Positions 16,910 through 26,250 of a stretch of 64,000 nucleotides of DNA are shown in pieces. Position 1 is the first letter of the stretch. Every line of letters begins with the position of its first letter. The position numbers were made by a program, and so were the translations under genes. Under the pieces are notes generated by a model. That model ran no database searches. It saw nothing but the letters and a program-made list of their open reading frames with translations, and had not been told where the DNA came from. Source of the stretch: an uncultured Dehalococcoidia bacterium (GTDB lineage Bacteria; Chloroflexota; Dehalococcoidia; Lucifugimonadales; UBA3495); contig OX638345.1 in assembly GCA_951813535.1 (NCBI GenBank), positions 3,898,608-3,962,607 on the forward strand. Direction: 5' to 3'.

Positions 16910-18481
16910 TCAGGCCGACTTCCGGTGGTACGGGTCGCTTTGGGCGAAGACGCATCCGGGCCTAGCGAAGCGGCCGGGCGGCAGGGGCAGAGGCAGTTGG
17001 GGCATGGTCTCCTCTTCCAGAGCCTGCACCAGGATGCTCTCCACGCGGTGCACGTTGATGAGGTCGACGTCCAGGGCCCGCTGACAGGCGGCGTCCAGGC
17101 GCTGGGCGGTGTAACGGTCGCCCAGGCGCAGCAGCTTGTGTCCCTGCCGGATCTTGGACCAGGGATGGTCGCCCTCGAAGAGGCGTTCGGCGAATTCACC
17201 CACCGCCGGTCCCAGTTTGGCGGCCTGACGTTTGAGCCCGTCGGGAGCCCTGGTGGTGTAGGGGGCGATCTTGGGTGGATAGTCGCCGACGTCGGTGGAG
17301 CGGCCGCCCACCGGCTGACGCGGATGGGTCTTGATGAGCTGACCGCGGTGGTAGATGCGCACCAGCTTGCTGTCCACCCTGACCTCGACCTTCCGGCCGG
17401 TCCGGCAGAGGTGGTAGGGCACGGAGTAGAGCGCGTCCAGGCACTTGATGTGGAAGTCCCGGTGGACGGTGTTGGTGCGCCAGTTGGCGATCTCGTAGGG
17501 TACGCCGTCCCAGGGGATCAGGGTGTGGCGCTCCTCGTCCTGGAATACCACCAGGGGCTGCTTGCGCGTGGTGCCGTGGATGCGCATGCCGGCCACCTCC
17601 AGGCACCACCTGGGCGCGGCGGCGCGGACGTGGGTGAAGTCGTCGAAATCGGCGCCCTTGTAGAAACGCTCTCTGGCGTAGGGGACCTTGCGTTCCACCT
17701 TGGGTTTGTCCTGGGGGTGGGCCTTGCGGGCCGGGTCGGTGATGAAGCCCCGATGCTGGGCGTACTCCAGAAAGCCCCTGGTGAGAAGGGGATTGAGGGG
17801 ATCCGTGCCCACTACGGCGGCGGGGAAGTTGTCGATGACCAGGTACTTGGGCATGCCGCCGAAGAAAGCCCACGCCGCCTCCAGGCCGGAGATCACGTCC
17901 GGAAGCTTCTGCTGCTGCATGGGCCAGACGAAGCAGTGGCGAGAGTGGCACAGCACGATGACCATGGCCCACACCGCCTTGCGCTTGCCGGTGCCTGGGT
18001 CGGTGATCATGCCCAACCGGCCGAAATCAGCCTCAGCCACCTCACCGGGCGGCGTGTCCGCCATCCGCACCGTGGTCTTGCTGCGCTTGCGCCAGTTGCG
18101 GTTGATGACGAAACGGCGCAGCGACTGATACGACAACTGGCGCCCCCGCATGGCCAGCAACTCGTGGATGCGGGTCATCTGCAGGCGGTCTTTGGTGATC
18201 CACTGGTAGATCTGGTCCGCCCACGGCTCCAACTGGTCCTGCTGAGGCGTCGCCACCTGGCGCGGGCCCACCTGGCTGATCGTCGCCAGCCGGCTCAACT
18301 GGTCCTCAGTCGTCGCCGGACCACCTTGCGTGATGCCCTGCAACCGCGCCGCCGCCAGGTACTTACGTACCGTATTGCGCGACAACCCCATGCCCGCCGC
18401 AATCTGCCGCGGACCTTCCCCAGCCTGCCACCGGCGGATGATCTCTTTTATCTCCATCCTGGAAACCTCCCGGTACGCCAT
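16910..18481 (-). CDS. istA: IS21 transposase IstA
   Basis: A 523-residue protein with an N-terminal helix-turn-helix (IIRRWQAGEGPRQIAAGMG, residues about 13-31) and an rve-type DDE integrase core. Acidic core residues fall in EVAEADFGRLG, LVIDNFPAAVV and the later KPKVERKV. Full length for the family, with no breaks seen. It binds the repeated terminal sites and catalyses strand transfer. Confidence 0.95.
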   Translation of the reverse strand: MAYREVSRMEIKEIIRRWQAGEGPRQIAAGMGLSRNTVRKYLAAARLQGITQGGPATTEDQLSRLATISQVGPRQVATPQQDQLEPWADQIYQWITKDRLQMTRIHELLAMRGRQLSYQSLRRFVINRNWRKRSKTTVRMADTPPGEVAEADFGRLGMITDPGTGKRKAVWAMVIVLCHSRHCFVWPMQQQKLPDVISGLEAAWAFFGGMPKYLVIDNFPAAVVGTDPLNPLLTRGFLEYAQHRGFITDPARKAHPQDKPKVERKVPYARERFYKGADFDDFTHVRAAAPRWCLEVAGMRIHGTTRKQPLVVFQDEERHTLIPWDGVPYEIANWRTNTVHRDFHIKCLDALYSVPYHLCRTGRKVEVRVDSKLVRIYHRGQLIKTHPRQPVGGRSTDVGDYPPKIAPYTTRAPDGLKRQAAKLGPAVGEFAERLFEGDHPWSKIRQGHKLLRLGDRYTAQRLDAACQRALDVDLINVHRVESILVQALEEETMPQLPLPLPPGRFARPGCVFAQSDPYHRKSA

Positions 18482-19010
18482 CGCTGCACCTCAATTTCAA
18501 AGTGCAGCAATGGTCGCCGATCTGGCTCCCAAGGTGGGTCAATGACCTCGGAAATCCGGGTCAAAGACCTCGGTTATTTTCGTGGTTTACTGGGTCAAAG
18601 ACCTCGGCAAATGACAGACAGCCGGTCCTCCTCCGCTGGGTGCTGGTCCGCGACCCCCAGGCCTTGCTGTGCACCGACCCGGCTGCGGACCCGACCCAGA
18701 TCCTGGAATGGTTTGTGCTGCGCTGGCAACTGGAAGTCACCTTTCAGGAGGTGCGCACCCACCTGGGCGTGGAGACCCAACGTCAGTCGTCCAACCTGGC
18801 CATCGCCCACACCACGCCCGTCCTGCTGGGCCTCTTCTCCTGGACCACCCTGGCCGCCCACGCCTTCCAGAAACATCATCCCATCACCCCCATTGCACCG
18901 CCGCCTGGTACGCCAAACCGTCGCCGACCTTCGTGGATGCCATCGCCCTGATGCGGCGACACCTGTGGCTGGCGTCAGAGGGTTTTTCACTGTCCGCAGC
19001 CAGCACTCGA

Positions 19011-20452
19011 CTTTGTACAAAAACTAGAAAAGTTATAAGGACAGGGTAAGCTTGACCAAATCACCACAAGAGGTCAAGCATGTCCTCCCTGCCCACCGTC
19101 ATTGTAACCGTGCTGTTCCCCTTTGAGCACCTGTTCGACCGCAGGACCTGGCGCAAGGCCCAACTCCTGGTGGTGGGTGCGATCCTTTCTCCTGGCAAGC
19201 GCACGGTATCGTCCGCGCTGAGCATCCTGGGGATTGGCCAGAGCGGAGACTTCGCCGTCTTTCACCAGGTGCTCAACCGGGCCCGGTGGCAGCCGCTGCA
19301 ACTGAGCCGGGTGCTGTTGCTGCTGCTGATTGGCCGCTTGGGTTCATCCACCGAGCCCCTGGTGTTCGGCATCGACGAGACGGTGGAGCGACGCTGGGGC
19401 CCAAAGATTGCGGCCAAGGGGAGGTATCGGGACCCGGTGCGCTCCACCGACGACCAGGTGGTGATGACTCCCGGACTGCAATGGGTCAGCCTGATGCTGC
19501 TGACCCGTATCGGGTGGGCCGGTCGCCACTGGGCGTTGCCCTTCCTGACCGCGCTGGTACCGTCGAACCGCTATGACTGGCTCAAGGGTCGTCGCCATAA
19601 GCGGTTCACCGACTACGCTCAGCAGATGCTGGACTGTCTGCGTCGGTGGCTGCCGGATCGGGACCTGGTGGTAGTCTGCGACGGCGGCTACGCCAAGCGT
19701 GATTTCCTGCTCCACTGCCAGAGCATGTCCAAGCCTATTGTCGTCATAACCAAACTGCGCAAAGACGCGTCCCTGTACCAGCCAGCGCCGCCGCGACGGC
19801 CCGGTCAGATCGGCCGGCCCCGGGTGGTGGGAGCGCGACTGCCCAGTCCCACCGCGGTGCTGGACGATCCCGCCACCCCATGGACCCCCTGCCGTGCCAC
19901 CACATCCGACGGCGCCGATCTCATGATCGAGCTGACTTCTGGCGTGGCGCTGTGGTACCGCGGCGGCTATCCGTCGGTCCATCTGCGCTGGGTCGTGGTC
20001 CGGCACCTTGAAGAACCCCTGGGCCCCCACGCTTTGCTGTGCACCGACATCGACGCCGATCCCCTGCAGATCGTGCAGTGGTATCTGCTGCGTTGGCAGG
20101 TCGAGGTGACCTTCGAGGAACTGCGGGCTCACTTGGGCATGGAAACCCAGCGCCAGTGGTCCGAGCGTGCCATCGCCAGAACCACCCCCGCACTCTTTGG
20201 TTTGTTCAGCCTGGTGACCCTGGCGGCGGATGTCTTGATTGAACAGCAGGGCGGCATAGTGCCGCGGACCACGGCATGGTATGCCAAAACCAACCCCACT
20301 TTCGCCGACGCCATCGCCCTGGTCAGGCGACACATCTGGGCACAGCAGGAGACTTTTGCCACGTCCGAGCCCAACTCTGAACTGATAAAACTCCCACGCG
20401 GGACATACCGCAGGATGATCGAGACCCTCGCTTATGCTGCCTGATTGTACAA
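19011..20452 (+). mobile_element. IS701-like element nested in a relative
   Basis: The element is bounded by CTTTGTACAA on the left and TTGTACAA on the right and is flanked by ACTCGA on both sides (19005-19010 and 20453-20458), a 6-bp target duplication. It carries one intact transposase. The host sequence is an older copy of the same family, so the insertion is recent relative to it. Confidence 0.8.
19080..20444 (+). CDS. IS701-like (IS4 superfamily) DDE transposase
   Basis: A 454-residue intact protein. The acidic catalytic residues are likely in FGIDETVERRWG (about residue 99), VVCDGGYAKRDF (about 200) and EVTFEELRAHLG (about 350). The ATG at 19080 follows AAGAGGT with good spacing. Family placement as IS701-like is by overall appearance; IS4 superfamily is safer. 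Confidence 0.85.
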   Translation: MSSLPTVIVTVLFPFEHLFDRRTWRKAQLLVVGAILSPGKRTVSSALSILGIGQSGDFAVFHQVLNRARWQPLQLSRVLLLLLIGRLGSSTEPLVFGIDETVERRWGPKIAAKGRYRDPVRSTDDQVVMTPGLQWVSLMLLTRIGWAGRHWALPFLTALVPSNRYDWLKGRRHKRFTDYAQQMLDCLRRWLPDRDLVVVCDGGYAKRDFLLHCQSMSKPIVVITKLRKDASLYQPAPPRRPGQIGRPRVVGARLPSPTAVLDDPATPWTPCRATTSDGADLMIELTSGVALWYRGGYPSVHLRWVVVRHLEEPLGPHALLCTDIDADPLQIVQWYLLRWQVEVTFEELRAHLGMETQRQWSERAIARTTPALFGLFSLVTLAADVLIEQQGGIVPRTTAWYAKTNPTFADAIALVRRHIWAQQETFATSEPNSELIKLPRGTYRRMIETLAYAA

Positions 20453-20534
20453 ACTCGAGCAGCCAGCACCGATACGCAGGAACTCCCGGCCACTCTGTAC
20501 CACCGAATGGTGGATTCCCTCGCCTATGCCGCTT

Positions 20535-21655
20535 GAATTGCGCAAAGTCCAGCATATCCTTTTCCGATCGGGCTCTCGAACACCCCGCCTGCCAGTAGAT
20601 CATCAACCTGGGAGATGCCACCGTGCCACTTACTCGACCGCATGCTCTCTCGCAGAACGCGCACTGGCACCCCGCGCTCCACACTATCACGGGAATGACC
20701 CGGTGATCACCGCCGAATCGGGCAACGTGCCCGCCATCCGCCAAGTATGGCTCCGGTGCGGCGCCGAAAACGGGTATACCTAACTGGACGTACCAACTAC
20801 ACGCAATCTGTCCCTAACTCCGCGACGATGGATTCTCATCGCAGGCCCGCCCAGCGACCGATACAACTGCATCGCCTTCGCCGCCGGCGACACCAGCAAC
20901 TGGTGGGAGATCCAGCCAGTGAACTGCTGGCCGGCATACACAGGACGCTCGCAAAGCATGGAAACTCCACACGCCCAGGTACTCAGTCAACCAAAAGCAA
21001 CGCCGGCAAGGCGTCCCGCAAGCTCGGGAAGTCAGGCCCCCGGAAGAACTGGTTCGCATTGGCCGTCTTTTGCCGCGACGGCAACCCGGTTGGAAAATCA
21101 GGTGGAAACGTGGTGCAGATGACAACGGTTTGTCGAAAAGGTGGGTGATTTGGCGCCCAACGTGACCCGCAGGCATTCTACTCCACCAAGATTTTGCGTG
21201 GGTTCATGGCAGCTGACCAACACGAGCCGGGAATGACCGAACAACGGGCGGCCGCTCATCCGAACGATGCCCAGAGGCCCGGTTTCCGCATCATCCGGGC
21301 ACTGGCTTTTGTCCGATCCGATCCGTCGCCGAGATCGCCTAGCAGGCACCAAAACAGTCTGGGGCGGTTTTCAACGCTCTTTGGTCGTTAGACCCAGTCA
21401 AAATAACCGAGATTTCATTTGCGGGCCGGCCGGCAAGCGAAACGAATCCATGCGGCAGACGCAGGAAGTTCCGCGTCGGCGCCCTCCCATGATCGGCGAC
21501 GGCGTTCAACCCAATGGAGCCGGCAGTCGCCGTAAATGTCCAATCAGCCGAGGCGAAAGACTGCGCATCCCCCGCCGCGCCGGCGGGTTACGCGCGAAGC
21601 CAATTGTCGGCAACGCTCTGGCGGTGAACTGTTTCGCTGGCAAAGAACCGGGGAT
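20535..21655. other. Decayed intergenic stretch with a remnant of a DUF7689-like gene
   Basis: No intact gene is visible in these 1.1 kb. On the plus strand at about 20817-20960 a run reads GPPSDRYNCIAFAAGDTSNW and then WEIQPVNCWPAYTGRS. This matches the conserved Cys-His-like start (NCIAwAAGDTSrWW) of small hypothetical proteins that I associate with DUF7689. The rest of that gene is not recognisable. The remaining sequence holds only short overlapping frames on both strands. Confidence 0.4.
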
Positions 21656-22936
21656 TCAGTCCAGGCCGAATTGCTCCCGGGCGTTCTCGCCCATCATTCG
21701 GGCTATGACGGTCCGGTCTACTCGCGCCTGGGTCAGCGCCTGGATGGCGTCCCAAGCGCTGGTTGTGTCGTGATGCGGATACCGGGAACCCCAGACGACT
21801 TTGTTTTCGTAGGCATGCGGGAGTTCCTGGATCATGCGCTCTTCCGCGTCGAACCCCAGCATGACATGGCCTTCTTCCCACATCTCTTCAGGGTCGGTCC
21901 GGACGGGATAATGATGCTGAAGAGGTATGACCCGTGTCGATGCTTCCATTTTCTCCAGGACTTCGTCCATCCAGGAGGCCTTGCCGTGGGCCATGACCAC
22001 CCTCATCTCAGGAAAGCGCTGCATGACGGTGTAGCCTATCAACGTGGATGCGACGAACATATGGTTGTCCAGCCAGGGAGCCAGTATGGGCGCCACCGGA
22101 TGCCCCAGCGGGATCATCCCCGTCGCCGGGGATGCCCGGTTGCGGTCGCTGGTGCTGCCACCGGCGAAGGGCCCGCCGCCCCCGCCACCGAGGCCGGCGG
22201 TCTGTGATAATCGGCCGCTGATCTTTTCTACGAAGGGACCATGGGAAGTCCACTCCGGATTCCACAGGCCGGCCGTGGGATGCACGGCGGCGGCCAACCC
22301 CAGGCTCTCCAATTCCGCCCAAAGGGGATCGTAGTAGGGGTGGGTCAGGTAACGTCCTTCCATGAACATGGGCCGGATGAATGCCCCACGGAAACTTCGC
22401 GACCCGGCGACGCGGCGCAGCTCGGCTGATGCAAAGTCCATGTTGCCCAGGGGGACCATTGCGGCGGCGAACAGACGGTCCGGCGCGGCCTGACAGAACT
22501 CTGCAATCCAGTCGTTGTACGCCCGGGCCAGCGCCCAGGCCACGTCCGGATCCTCAACCAGGTGAAAACCCTCGGCAAACCACGTCGGGTAAATGAAGGT
22601 CTGGTCGATTCCCATTGCATCCATATCCCGGAGCCGGGCCTGTGGGTCAGATGCGCCTTCACACATCGGATGGCGGGTATCCGGGTCCAACTCGCCAACG
22701 GAGTCCCAGGTCATTCCGGGCCTCCAGATGGCATGACGGGGGATGTTGGGATTTGCGTTGTCTCGAAACACCTGGCCGTTGATCTTGAGATACGAGTCGA
22801 AACGCCCTTCCTCACGCCAGAGGGCGTTTTTGCCCAGGGCCCTGTACTCGGGCTCCAGATATTTCTCCCACACGTCGCGGGGTTCCACCACGTGGGAATC
22901 ACTGTCAAAAACAACGAAGTCATTGCTGGTAGTCAT
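21656..22936 (-). CDS. Amidohydrolase-family (ACMSD-like) protein
   Basis: A 426-residue TIM-barrel metal-dependent hydrolase. The metal-binding start DSDSHVVEPRDVW (D-x-H) is at residue 11. A His is in AAVHPTAGLW, a second in VVMAHGKASWMDEVLEKME, and the C-terminal catalytic Asp in WGSRYPHHD. A Gly-rich insertion (GGGGGGPFAGG) at about residue 255 is unusual and probably a surface loop. Proteins of this type decarboxylate or hydrolyse aromatic or cyclic acids; the substrate here is unknown. A second member lies 24 bases upstream on the same strand, so the two are likely co-transcribed. Confidence 0.9.
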   Translation of the reverse strand: MTTSNDFVVFDSDSHVVEPRDVWEKYLEPEYRALGKNALWREEGRFDSYLKINGQVFRDNANPNIPRHAIWRPGMTWDSVGELDPDTRHPMCEGASDPQARLRDMDAMGIDQTFIYPTWFAEGFHLVEDPDVAWALARAYNDWIAEFCQAAPDRLFAAAMVPLGNMDFASAELRRVAGSRSFRGAFIRPMFMEGRYLTHPYYDPLWAELESLGLAAAVHPTAGLWNPEWTSHGPFVEKISGRLSQTAGLGGGGGGPFAGGSTSDRNRASPATGMIPLGHPVAPILAPWLDNHMFVASTLIGYTVMQRFPEMRVVMAHGKASWMDEVLEKMEASTRVIPLQHHYPVRTDPEEMWEEGHVMLGFDAEERMIQELPHAYENKVVWGSRYPHHDTTSAWDAIQALTQARVDRTVIARMMGENAREQFGLD

Positions 22937-22960
22937 CGCACGTCATCCGATGGCTGCCGG

Positions 22961-24325
22961 CTATCGTCGCGTAACCGACGACTCCGGCTTGAGGGCCTCG
23001 TTTATCTCGTATTCGTCTGGCCACCAATCCGGGCGGTGGATCTCAGTGACGCGCTCACGAATGATATTGCTGGGCGGCTGGACGTTGTAAAGACGGCGAG
23101 CGTTTGCGCCCAGGAACCTGGCCTGGTCGTCGATGGGCAACTCGCACTCTTCCATCGTCTCGATGGCCCTCCAGGCGTCGTCTCCGTCGTGGTGATAGAC
23201 GTCGGAGGCCCAGGCGAGGATGTCCCGGTAGTAGTCGGGCAGGCGCGACGGCGGGGCTTCGTCGCCTTCAAAGCCGGTGACGCAATGCTGGAAGAAAGTC
23301 TCGCTGGGCAATTGCTTCAGTGGAGGCAAATTGCGGTCATTTCGGTAGAGCCGATAGGTCTTGTCGCACTCATCCAGCAGGAAGCTGAGCCAGGTGGACG
23401 ACGCCTCGAACACGGCGGCTCGGATCTTGGGATGCCTCTCGAAAAACCCCGACATCAGCACCATGGTCACCCATAGGGATGCCTCGGCCTGGAAGTTTTG
23501 CACGTTGCCCAGGAAGGTATGCGGCAATCCGGAGGTGGAAATGGTCCTTCTGATGAGCTCTGCGCCCGAATACTGGTCGGAGTAACCCGGTGGTTTCGCA
23601 ACCCCGGAAGCCGGGAAGGGGTGCATACCGTAGACCAGGCCGGTATCTTCCAGGGCATTCCACACGCCCTCGTACTTCGGTTGAATCGGGTAGTTGCCCA
23701 TGGCATCCATGGGTCTGATCAGGGCCACCCGGCAGCCCTTGGCAGCCACGCGATAGACCTCTTCAGCAGCGAACTGGGGATTCTGCATGGGGATGAGGGC
23801 GGCGAAGTAGAGGCGTTCCGGGTCCTCGCGCGTGTATTCGTATGCCCAATCGTTGTACGCCTTGCACATGGCACGCGCCCCCAGGGCGTTCTGCAGCCAG
23901 GGGTAGGTATCGATGCTGGTCGGTATGATCATCACCTGGTCGATGCCCTGGACGTCCATGTCCCGCAGCCGGGGGCCGGGTTCGTCGGCCCCGGCGTGGG
24001 CGAGGTAATCCGACTGCTCCCTGGTGAGCGCGGTTTCGGGATTGAGGTTGCGGACGTTGAAGGCGCGCTGGATGTCGTGTTTGAGCCCGGGACCGGCCAG
24101 CCTCACGATGTCGATGGCGCCCGGCCCAGTCTTCGGAACGGGGGAGAAGCTGTTCACGTCAGCCTTCCCGTTGACCAGCAACTGGTTCGTTTCGGCGTCG
24201 TACCACATGGTGGATTTCAGAGCTGCCAGCTCATCGCTGGTGAGGCTATCTGCGGCCCGTTCCCAGATGACCGCGGGTTCCACGATGTGCGCATCGCAGT
24301 CGAAGGTGGGGAAATCTTTGGTCAT
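22961..24325 (-). CDS. Amidohydrolase-family (ACMSD-like) protein
   Basis: A 454-residue relative of the neighbouring gene, started at the ATG at 24325. Its metal-binding start is DCDAHIVEPAVIW. Further on are YGMHPFPASG, FEASSTWLSFLLDECD and the late WASDVYHHDGDD in place of the usual SDYPH-D motif. The two paralogues are distant and not a recent duplication. Two such hydrolases in one operon suggest consecutive or alternative steps in the breakdown of a ring-containing organic acid; this is inference from the family. Confidence 0.9.
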   Translation of the reverse strand: MTKDFPTFDCDAHIVEPAVIWERAADSLTSDELAALKSTMWYDAETNQLLVNGKADVNSFSPVPKTGPGAIDIVRLAGPGLKHDIQRAFNVRNLNPETALTREQSDYLAHAGADEPGPRLRDMDVQGIDQVMIIPTSIDTYPWLQNALGARAMCKAYNDWAYEYTREDPERLYFAALIPMQNPQFAAEEVYRVAAKGCRVALIRPMDAMGNYPIQPKYEGVWNALEDTGLVYGMHPFPASGVAKPPGYSDQYSGAELIRRTISTSGLPHTFLGNVQNFQAEASLWVTMVLMSGFFERHPKIRAAVFEASSTWLSFLLDECDKTYRLYRNDRNLPPLKQLPSETFFQHCVTGFEGDEAPPSRLPDYYRDILAWASDVYHHDGDDAWRAIETMEECELPIDDQARFLGANARRLYNVQPPSNIIRERVTEIHRPDWWPDEYEINEALKPESSVTRR

Positions 24326-24877
24326 TGGCCTGAATCGCTGCACTGGCACGACGGACCCTCCTCTCCACCGCATGGTGGATTGTATACAGGCAATTTTGAG
24401 CCCAACCTAACAACGGGCTTTACTAAAGTCAACAATCAAATGGCCTGAATGAAGATGAATCGTAGCCGTAGGGCCAAGTTACTGCATTATTCTTTCCGTT
24501 GGAGTTAAAAATACATAGACTATCGACGACCGTGGCCGATAGCCTGGGCGGACTGCCGGCGTGCGATTAGAAACGCCGCGAATCACCGGAGGGCTGGACA
24601 ATGCACGAATTCCGGCACGCCGAAACTATGTTCCGGCTGCATGGGTAGAACGTCGTGTGCGAGCCCGCGCCCGCCTGCCACGGCGTCGAGAAAGGGACCG
24701 GATCCCAACGGCGAGCCACAGCCCACATGTCCGCCGTTTCCTCCGCTGGAGGAGGGGCCGGAGGTGATGCTGCTGCGGAAATACGAACCGGGCGAAACCT
24801 CTCCGGAGCCGGAGGCGCCCATGGTATCGTTCCTGGAGCAGGCCCCCGCAAGCAGACGCAACGCCGGAGGTGGAATG
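24326..24877. other. Divergent intergenic region
   Basis: The gap separates the minus-strand amidohydrolase operon from the plus-strand questin-oxidase-like gene and should contain both promoters. The first 200 bases are AT-rich compared with the surroundings (AAGTCAACAATC, TTGGAGTTAAAAATACATAGAC). The part from 24560 on is an open GC-rich frame continuous with the downstream gene, but I judge it untranslated because a good ribosome site lies at 24866. Confidence 0.45.
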
Positions 24878-25915
24878 ATGGCGATTACCATTGACGAAAT
24901 GCTGGACCTGCTGAGCTTTGCCGGGGCAGAACTGGGCAGCGGCAACGCCAACCATGGCCCGATGGCAGCAGAGGCGCTGTTTGCGCTGGGCAGGGACAAC
25001 GCGGTGCTGCCCTGGGTGGAGGACTACCGCAGCCGGTTGACGGACCGACCGTCGTCTTCCCTGGCCATTCCTCGCGCGCATTGGCAGGAGTATCTGGGAG
25101 CCCGCGAGCGTTTGGGCGACTGGATTGAGTTTTTCGAGAACGAACTGAAGGAAGCCGCCTGGCAGGACGTGGTGAGGATATGGGTTCCGCGCCTGGCGCC
25201 GGCGGTGATGGCTGCCGCCACGCACGGCCTGATCCGCACCGGCCATGCCGTCCGGAACCTCTCCTCGGGGGACACCCCACAGCGTCGGCACGAGTTGGCG
25301 CAGGGTTTGGGCTACTGGGCCGCGCGTTACTACACGCTGCCGGGCGAACCCTCGGCAGACAACGCGGGATACCATCCCCGCGCCGCGCTGGACCGGGTCG
25401 AACGGCTCCACGAATTCGATTTTGACGTTGCGGGGCCGATCACCGAGCAGATCAAGGGGCTGGAGAACCACGCGGAGTTCGAGCCGGTTATCGACCTGGC
25501 CGATGCCGGTGATGATGTGTCGCGTTTCATATCCAACCTCACGGAGACGTTCGCCGGCATCTACCTTGCGAACCCCAAAGGTCTGATCGCGTTCGTTCAC
25601 ACGGTGACGGCGCCGAGCGCGTTGCGGATGTTGACACCGTACCTGGACGCAGCGGACGCTCGTCGGGCCGCGCGTTACGCCTGGCAGGCGTGCGCTGGGA
25701 TATACAGTTGGTACTCAACAACGCCGCCGCAGGACTCGGCGAGCTGGGAGGCGCCGGCCGAGGACCGGGACGAGTTGATCGACCGGGCAGTGACCGCTGG
25801 TGGCGCGCACTCCATAAAGTTCACCGAGGCCTGCCTGCGCGAGTACGCGCTGAACCCCAAGTCGGTGTACCTGGCGGCGGCACGGGACGTGGCCGAACGG
25901 GTTGGGCCCATTTAA
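24878..25915 (+). CDS. Questin-oxidase-like protein (DUF4243 family)
   Basis: A 345-residue protein. GGAGGT at 24866 sits six bases before the second of two adjacent ATGs, so I start at 24878 (AITIDEMLDLL). Landmarks of the family are NHGPMAAEALFALGR, LPWVEDYRSRL, GDWIEFFENELKEAAWQ and VMAAATHGLIRTGHAVR, with conserved His residues that resemble the fungal Baeyer-Villiger-type questin oxidases. The family is also common in bacteria, where its substrate is generally unknown. It may belong with the adjacent amidohydrolases in degrading aromatic compounds. Confidence 0.88.
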   Translation: MAITIDEMLDLLSFAGAELGSGNANHGPMAAEALFALGRDNAVLPWVEDYRSRLTDRPSSSLAIPRAHWQEYLGARERLGDWIEFFENELKEAAWQDVVRIWVPRLAPAVMAAATHGLIRTGHAVRNLSSGDTPQRRHELAQGLGYWAARYYTLPGEPSADNAGYHPRAALDRVERLHEFDFDVAGPITEQIKGLENHAEFEPVIDLADAGDDVSRFISNLTETFAGIYLANPKGLIAFVHTVTAPSALRMLTPYLDAADARRAARYAWQACAGIYSWYSTTPPQDSASWEAPAEDRDELIDRAVTAGGAHSIKFTEACLREYALNPKSVYLAAARDVAERVGPI

Positions 25916-25978
25916 CCCGGGTCCGCTGAACGGCCCGGCAGTCCTTCGGCGCCGCCCGCACAGGGTACGGGCCAAACC

Positions 25979-26003
25979 CTGCGGTGTTCAACAAACACCG
26001 CAG
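25979..26003 (+). terminator. Hairpin downstream of the questin-oxidase-like gene
   Basis: A perfect 10-bp stem (CTGCGGTGTT and complement) with a 5-base loop lies 64 bases after the stop at 25915. It lacks a following T tract, so intrinsic termination is possible but not assured. The bases 26004-26250 hold no gene. Confidence 0.45.
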
Positions 26004-26250
26004 AGGCCCTGTGCTCGCCGCAGAGCGACCCCAAACGGCTTTTCCGACAAGTCCAGTCGTCCTCCGCGCCACCAGGCCGGCCCGTTTCAGTCTCTTTACG
26101 AGGGAGATACCAGCGAAACCAGCCGCCACCGACCAGCAGCGCGGCCGGTGTTTGTCAACACGTTGGACACAACCGCGAGCCAGGCATCCGACCTCGCTCC
26201 GCATAACGCCGGCTACCCTCGACTCCGCCAGCGACTGACCACCACTGTGG

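Larger units (their letters stand above)
16033..18616 (-). mobile_element. IS21-family element, apparently complete
   Basis: The ends are TGTCA at 16033 and TGACA at 18616. Several copies of a GGGTCAAwGACCtcGG-like site lie inside both ends (right: 18536, 18558, 18592; left, inverted: about 16044 and 16068), the multiple terminal repeats expected of IS21 transposase binding sites. Both istA and istB are open. The left flank is the helicase fragment and the right flank is an IS701-like remnant, with no visible target duplication, so sequence has been rearranged since insertion. Confidence 0.85.
18617..20534 (+). pseudogene. Older IS701-like transposase copy, interrupted by IS21 and by a related IS
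   Basis: The left part (18617-19010) codes for RWVLVRDPQALLC, ILEWFVLRWQLEVTFQE and, after a frameshift near 18890, AWYAKPSPTFVDAIAL and then AASTR. The reading frame resumes exactly at 20459 as AASTDTQELPATLYHRMVD, then SLAYAA and stop at 20534. The interruption is the element at 19011-20452 plus its 6-bp duplication. The N-terminal two thirds were removed at the IS21 end. This reconstructs one transposase cut twice. Confidence 0.8.

Noticed and set aside
16817-19027. A 736-codon open frame on the plus strand opposite istA/istB
   Set aside because: It is antisense to two clearly identified IS21 genes and continues into another remnant; its composition is that of a GC-rich shadow frame.
19344-20744. 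A 466-codon open frame on the minus strand
   Set aside because: It is antisense to the intact IS701-like transposase.
24626-25600. A 324-codon minus-strand frame
   Set aside because: It is antisense to the questin-oxidase-like gene, which has a good ribosome site and family motifs.
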